IMG/VR virus record: IMGVR_UViG_3300032287_002642
Location: 1 to 21,957 of that record
Reading direction: 5' to 3' (one strand)
Origin: a virus
Length of the DNA: 21,957 bases
The translations under genes and the position numbers were made by a program. The stretch's first letter is position 1, and each line of letters begins with the position of its first letter. Of this stretch, positions 18,955-21,957 are shown piece by piece. The notes beneath the pieces were generated by a model. The model was not told the origin of the DNA, made no database searches, and worked only from the letters and a program-made list of their open reading frames with translations.

Positions 18955-19949
18955 GACTGCCGCACCTTGCCCGCCTGAATCCGAAAGTTCTCAACGTCAA
19001 ACGTGCGATCAGCGTGAACCGTCACCACCGCCGCCCCGTGGTTCCACTTGTTCAGGCGAGCGTAGGCGGGCCGCATGTCACACAGGCACCCGGTGCTGAA
19101 ACACACCGTTTCGCGGCCCATCATATCGGGCTCGGAATGTGTCGAAGTTCGGTGGCCGTGGCCTTCGAGGACGGTGTGATGCAGCCGCATAAACGCGCCA
19201 CGAGCTTGGTTCACCGGCGACGAAATCCCGTTGCCCTTCTCGTGTCCGTGCAGGATCGGCAGAGCGCCGGCGAGGACGATCCGCTTGTCCTTCACGAGAT
19301 CAATCTCGAGCCGCTCGAACCCGTACCAATTGTCGATACCCATGATGGGATCGTCGCTGATCTCCGGTGCGTGTTCCCACAACCACTTCTCCCACCGCTC
19401 CTCGTGGTTGCCGAGCTTCGCCACGAATCGAGCGTCGGGAAACTCCTGCCGCAACCACTTCAACAGCTCACGCCCGGCGTGCAGCTCGGCCTTGAAGTTG
19501 CGAAGCTTCGGATTCTTCTCGTGCCTGCTGATCGAGTAGAAGTCAGCCCAATCGCCATTCAGGAGCAGGCAGTCGACCTGCTCCGCCTGGAGGTGATCGA
19601 CCGCGGCCCGCAGCGCCGTCTCGTCGTGGTATGGGACGTGGATGTCGGACAACACGCCGACCTTGCCGGTGATCCCGAGATCGAACGGCAGCCACGGCTC
19701 GGCCTGCGAGGGCGGCATGGCGAGCCGCTCGCCGGCCTTGCGTGGCGGGCGGTGCAACGGCTTGTCGTGCGACTGTTTCCGCCGTGGTTCTCCGTTCAGC
19801 CCGAGGATGCTACGGATGCGGCTCCGGGCCTGCTCGAGCGTCAACGCCCCGTTCACGTCCTCGACGAGCCGGCGAGCGAGCGTGCGTGCCGGGGCGTTCG
19901 GGTGCTTGCGAATCAGGTCTCGCACGATGTCGGTGATACGGTCATCCAT
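18951..19949 (-). CDS. Calcineurin-like metallophosphoesterase with N-terminal HTH
   Basis: A 332-residue protein. I choose the ATG at 19949, six bases after GAGGAGG. Residues 1-55 are a helix-turn-helix-like domain (ITDIVRDLIRKHPNAPARTL, TLEQARSRIRSIL). The phosphoesterase motifs follow: DIH at 102-104 (VLSDIHVPYH), GDWAD at 132-136, GNHE at 180-183, LHGHE at 233-237 and GHGH at 263-266, giving a complete two-metal site. Phage relatives may act as DNA-repair nucleases, nucleotide phosphatases or phosphoprotein phosphatases. The helix-turn-helix fusion points to DNA. It overlaps the HExxH gene by 8 bases. Confidence 0.83.
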   Translation of the reverse strand: MDDRITDIVRDLIRKHPNAPARTLARRLVEDVNGALTLEQARSRIRSILGLNGEPRRKQSHDKPLHRPPRKAGERLAMPPSQAEPWLPFDLGITGKVGVLSDIHVPYHDETALRAAVDHLQAEQVDCLLLNGDWADFYSISRHEKNPKLRNFKAELHAGRELLKWLRQEFPDARFVAKLGNHEERWEKWLWEHAPEISDDPIMGIDNWYGFERLEIDLVKDKRIVLAGALPILHGHEKGNGISSPVNQARGAFMRLHHTVLEGHGHRTSTHSEPDMMGRETVCFSTGCLCDMRPAYARLNKWNHGAAVVTVHADRTFDVENFRIQAGKVRQS

Positions 19950-20226
19950 CGGCATCCTCCTCTCGGACGAATCCGAACGCCGTCACCACCGCTGCGATCT
20001 CCTGGCCGAACTCCTCGACCGCCTCTTCCGACAGGTCCGGCCACCGGGCGTGGATCAGCTCGTGGACGAGGACTTCGAGGAGATCGTCCCCGCGAAGGCT
20101 CTCGGAGACGCGGATCAGACGCTTGTCGTAGTCACAGTCCCCGTGCCGGTCTGACGGCACCCGGCACCGGCGAACGCGCCACCGCTGATCGGAGATCCAC
20201 ACGGTGATCGAGCGGCGGTCGGCCAT
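19942..20226 (-). CDS. HExxH zinc-metalloprotease-like small protein
   Basis: A 94-residue protein with an LLEVLVHELIHARWPDLSEE segment: His55, Glu56 and His59 form HExxH, with acidic residues (EEAVEEFGQE) that could supply the third ligand. A beta-rich N-terminal half (ITVWISDQRWRVRRCRV) and the IRVSESL strand before the helix resemble minimal SprT- or IrrE/ImmA-like metallopeptidase cores. Phage versions are often associated with DNA-bound protein removal or repressor cleavage. The start is less certain: the upstream site (GAAG) is weak. Confidence 0.72.
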   Translation of the reverse strand: MADRRSITVWISDQRWRVRRCRVPSDRHGDCDYDKRLIRVSESLRGDDLLEVLVHELIHARWPDLSEEAVEEFGQEIAAVVTAFGFVREEDADG

Positions 20227-20251
20227 GCCGCCATCTTCGCCCGCCGGCAGA

Positions 20252-20599
20252 TCACCCGGCGGGGGGTGTGCCAGCCTCGATGGCCCGAGCGATGGCGATC
20301 CGGGCCGCGGTGGCGATGAACGGGAACCCGCGTTTCGCGGCTGCTTCGCGGAGGTGGTCGACGATCTCTTCCATGTGCTGCCAGCACGCCGATCCCCAGG
20401 CGTCCATCTTCGCCGCGTACTCCGTGCAGCCGCACTTCCCGTCGTCGCGGACGAACCACGCCAGCGTCCGGCGGAGTTGGCAGCCGGGGCCGCAGTGCGT
20501 CGGGGCCGGCTTGCGGCATTGCCGGATCGCTCCGCGGACCTTCGAGGCGAAGCCGCAGCGGGGGCATGTGGCGTCGGGGGCGGTGAGGTCGCAGTTCAT
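20252..20599 (-). CDS. Zinc-ribbon phage protein
   Basis: A 115-residue protein from an ATG at 20599 in ATGA overlap with the structural gene. It has six or more Cys, with CPRCGF near 12-17, QCRKPAPTHCGPGC and KCGCTEYAAKMDAWG, where the two clusters probably bind zinc. The helical second half (QHMEEIVDHLREAAAKRG) follows. An arrangement of GxCGCxxYAxxMDxWG then HxEEIVxHL is seen in small proteins of phages in GC-rich hosts as far as I recall, but I cannot name the family. It lies at the junction of probable virion genes and enzymes. Confidence 0.62.
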   Translation of the reverse strand: MNCDLTAPDATCPRCGFASKVRGAIRQCRKPAPTHCGPGCQLRRTLAWFVRDDGKCGCTEYAAKMDAWGSACWQHMEEIVDHLREAAAKRGFPFIATAARIAIARAIEAGTPPAG

Positions 20600-21678
20600 G
20601 CGGAGATCTCCCAGTCGAACGTGCCTGTTGTGGCTGCGCCGTTTGCGAAAGTGATCTGGCCTCCAGTGCCGCTCTTGATGAGTCCTGCTCCGCAAATTGG
20701 AACAGGAGTGGCATCGAACCAATACAAGGTCGCCAGAACGCACTCAGAGACACCACCGATTGTGACAACTCGCCTTATCGACTGCGACATTGTGCGGACG
20801 GTCATCGAAGTCGCCACTATGTATTCGTTGTATCCCCAAAAAGACCCGACAGAGCACGTCAAGTCAGCGTAATTCTCCCAGAGATCGCAAAGATTTGGTG
20901 CTCTTGTCATCACGTACGTTCCGGCCAATCCCGCCACAGTAGCGCCACCAGAAAGGGATACGTTTTTGATCGTCAGGTAGATCGTATTTGGCGGCGGGCT
21001 TCCACTGCACACCGTCGCGCACGGCGTCCCCTCCTCGTAGCACTCTCGCACTATCCCATACAGAACGTGCTGCCGCTTCTTCGTGTTCCATCGGATCGTC
21101 GCGCGAATCGTAAACGTGGTTTCCACGTTGTCGCAGAGTGACGAATACGAAACGGTCCCTTCCCCCGTGCGCGGGTCTGACGTTGAAGCGTCACCTCCGC
21201 CGGACACAAGCGGCACCGATCCCACCGTGACCGCACCATCCGCCGCCGTGATGACTCGACCATCCGGGGCGACAAGCGACCCCGTCGAAACGATCACCTC
21301 AACGATGTTTTCCGTCAGCGCGGAAGACGGCGGCGGGATCGTGCTGGCACCGAGAACGTAGTTATTGCGCCAAAACGACACGACCACGGAGCAGGGAAAG
21401 CGAGTGCCTGGACTGCTACCTCCGAGCGTGAACCCACCGCTGACACGCTGATACCAGGGACCGTTGCCATCCATCCCGTCATACGGGTCTGAAGTGTCGC
21501 TGTCTCCGGTTGCGGTAAAGAAACCGTCCGTAGTGTTGCCCGCCTCCGCGCCCTCAAAGAAGCGAGTGTAGACAACCTCGAACGCCGTCCCGGTGTGCGG
21601 GTTCGTGCATGTCCGCTCGCACGGATTGCACGGCACACATGCACATTGCTGGCAGCCGCCTTTGCCTCCGAGCAACAT
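20596..21678 (-). CDS. Probable virion/tail protein with Cys-rich head
   Basis: A 360-residue protein from the ATG at 21678, whose A is shared with the upstream stop (TGATG), with GGAG eight bases upstream. It starts with a Gly/Cys cluster (MLLGGKGGCQQCACVPCNPC), then long Ser/Thr/Gly-rich beta segments with many aromatic residues (FEVVYTRFFEGAE, TFTIRATIRWNTKKRQHVLY, TIYLTIKNVSLSGG). The composition and position fit a baseplate, tail-fibre or minor tail protein. The Cys-rich start may bind metal or cross-link. Its closing residues are TTGTFDWEISA. Not identified further. Confidence 0.65.
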   Translation of the reverse strand: MLLGGKGGCQQCACVPCNPCERTCTNPHTGTAFEVVYTRFFEGAEAGNTTDGFFTATGDSDTSDPYDGMDGNGPWYQRVSGGFTLGGSSPGTRFPCSVVVSFWRNNYVLGASTIPPPSSALTENIVEVIVSTGSLVAPDGRVITAADGAVTVGSVPLVSGGGDASTSDPRTGEGTVSYSSLCDNVETTFTIRATIRWNTKKRQHVLYGIVRECYEEGTPCATVCSGSPPPNTIYLTIKNVSLSGGATVAGLAGTYVMTRAPNLCDLWENYADLTCSVGSFWGYNEYIVATSMTVRTMSQSIRRVVTIGGVSECVLATLYWFDATPVPICGAGLIKSGTGGQITFANGAATTGTFDWEISA

Positions 21679-21957
21679 CACGTACACTCCGCCCATTCAA
21701 GGTGCCACGTGCCATCGATCGACTCGCACCCCACCCAATAACCCCCGGTCGGCCCGGTAACGGTCTGCGCCCGGTTGATCGCCGTGAACGTCAGCGGCCC
21801 GCTCGTGCCGGTCACCGCCTGGGAGCCGTCGCCCTTCCACTGCGTGACGCTTGCCGTCGCACCCTTGGTCCAAGTGCCCGAGACCTTGCCGAGCCGGATG
21901 CCAGCCGCCCCGGCCGCCCCGAATCGCACGAGTGCCCACTTCCCCGCCCCGGTGCCG
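21678..21957 (-). CDS. Probable virion protein, 5' end beyond window
   Basis: The frame is open at the right edge (upstream residues GTGAGKWALVRFG) and ends at 21678, so the N-terminus is missing. The visible 93 residues are beta-rich, with VSGTWTKGATASVTQWKG, then LTFTAINRAQTVTGPTGGYW and a closing GTWHLEWAECT. Such Trp/Gly/Thr-rich sequence with a Cys-Thr end suggests a tail or fibre protein, like the following gene. An internal GTG start is possible but has no ribosome site. Confidence 0.6.
   Translation of the reverse strand, partial: GTGAGKWALVRFGAAGAAGIRLGKVSGTWTKGATASVTQWKGDGSQAVTGTSGPLTFTAINRAQTVTGPTGGYWVGCESIDGTWHLEWAECT

Noticed and set aside
19014-20207. 397-residue plus-strand frame
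   Set aside because: Antisense to the metallophosphoesterase and HExxH genes, low-complexity Arg/Pro/Leu composition and no start signal.

Overview
The window looks like about 22 kb of a temperate, double-stranded DNA phage (or a prophage or phage-derived integrative element) from a GC-rich bacterium. The evidence is a tyrosine recombinase with two excisionase-like helix-turn-helix proteins, a RecT-type annealing protein beside an SSB-like protein, a replisome-organiser-like protein, several HNH endonucleases, a Holliday-junction-resolvase-like nuclease, and a late-type cluster with probable virion proteins. Almost every gene boundary is a 1 to 11 base overlap (ATGA, GTGA, TGATG) behind a strong purine-rich ribosome binding site, as in phage operons. 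GC is roughly 65 percent except in the first 0.7 kb and around 5.7-6.3 kb, which are AT-richer and hold HNH genes. A planctomycete host would fit the GC, the phage-borne CsrA and the small Cys-rich and secreted proteins, but I cannot prove it from sequence alone. No terminase, portal, capsid or classical repressor gene is visible, so the genome continues beyond the window.

Layout. (1) Bases 1-11959, minus strand, read right to left from about 12.15 kb: the early/replication operon. In transcription order it holds an HTH protein, CsrA, several small unknowns, RecT, more small genes, the SSB-like protein, an HNH protein, a small protein, a nested RNA hairpin, a zinc-ribbon protein, a winged-helix protein, an OB-like protein running through an A8 tract into an HNH nuclease, a ParB-DUF4326 fusion, a coiled-coil protein, the replisome organiser, two small secreted proteins flanking a tRNA-like element, several small phage proteins, a PD-(D/E)xK resolvase and an HNH endonuclease cut by the window edge. 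(2) Bases 11960-14396: the lysogeny and integration control block. It contains a repeat-rich region with a 14-7-14 inverted repeat (attP core candidate, or leader hairpin) flanked by CAAGG/CCTTG repeats, a leftward excisionase-like gene, a palindromic divergent promoter/operator, the rightward integrase, then a second rightward mini-operon of four tiny genes behind its own palindrome-covered promoter. (3) Bases 14440-21957, minus strand: a late-type operon ending at a terminator shared with the rightward mini-operon. In transcription order it holds two Cys/Thr/Ser-rich probable virion proteins, a zinc-ribbon protein, an HExxH metalloprotease-like protein, a metallophosphoesterase, a DUF6378-type protein, a small HTH-like protein, another probable structural protein, small proteins, a membrane-anchored papain-like cysteine protease and three small membrane or Cys-rich proteins.

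How it may work together (inference): integrase and the two excisionase-like proteins act at the 12.1 kb site; operators at 12.15, 12.55 and 13.64 kb set the choice between leftward early transcription and rightward lysogeny genes; RecT, the SSB-like protein, the resolvase and HNH nucleases handle recombination and replication; CsrA may adjust host or phage mRNA translation. The least explained items are the tRNA-like RNA without an anticodon at 3.2 kb, the slippery A8 junction at 6.2 kb and the combined operator/attP-like region at 12.1 kb.
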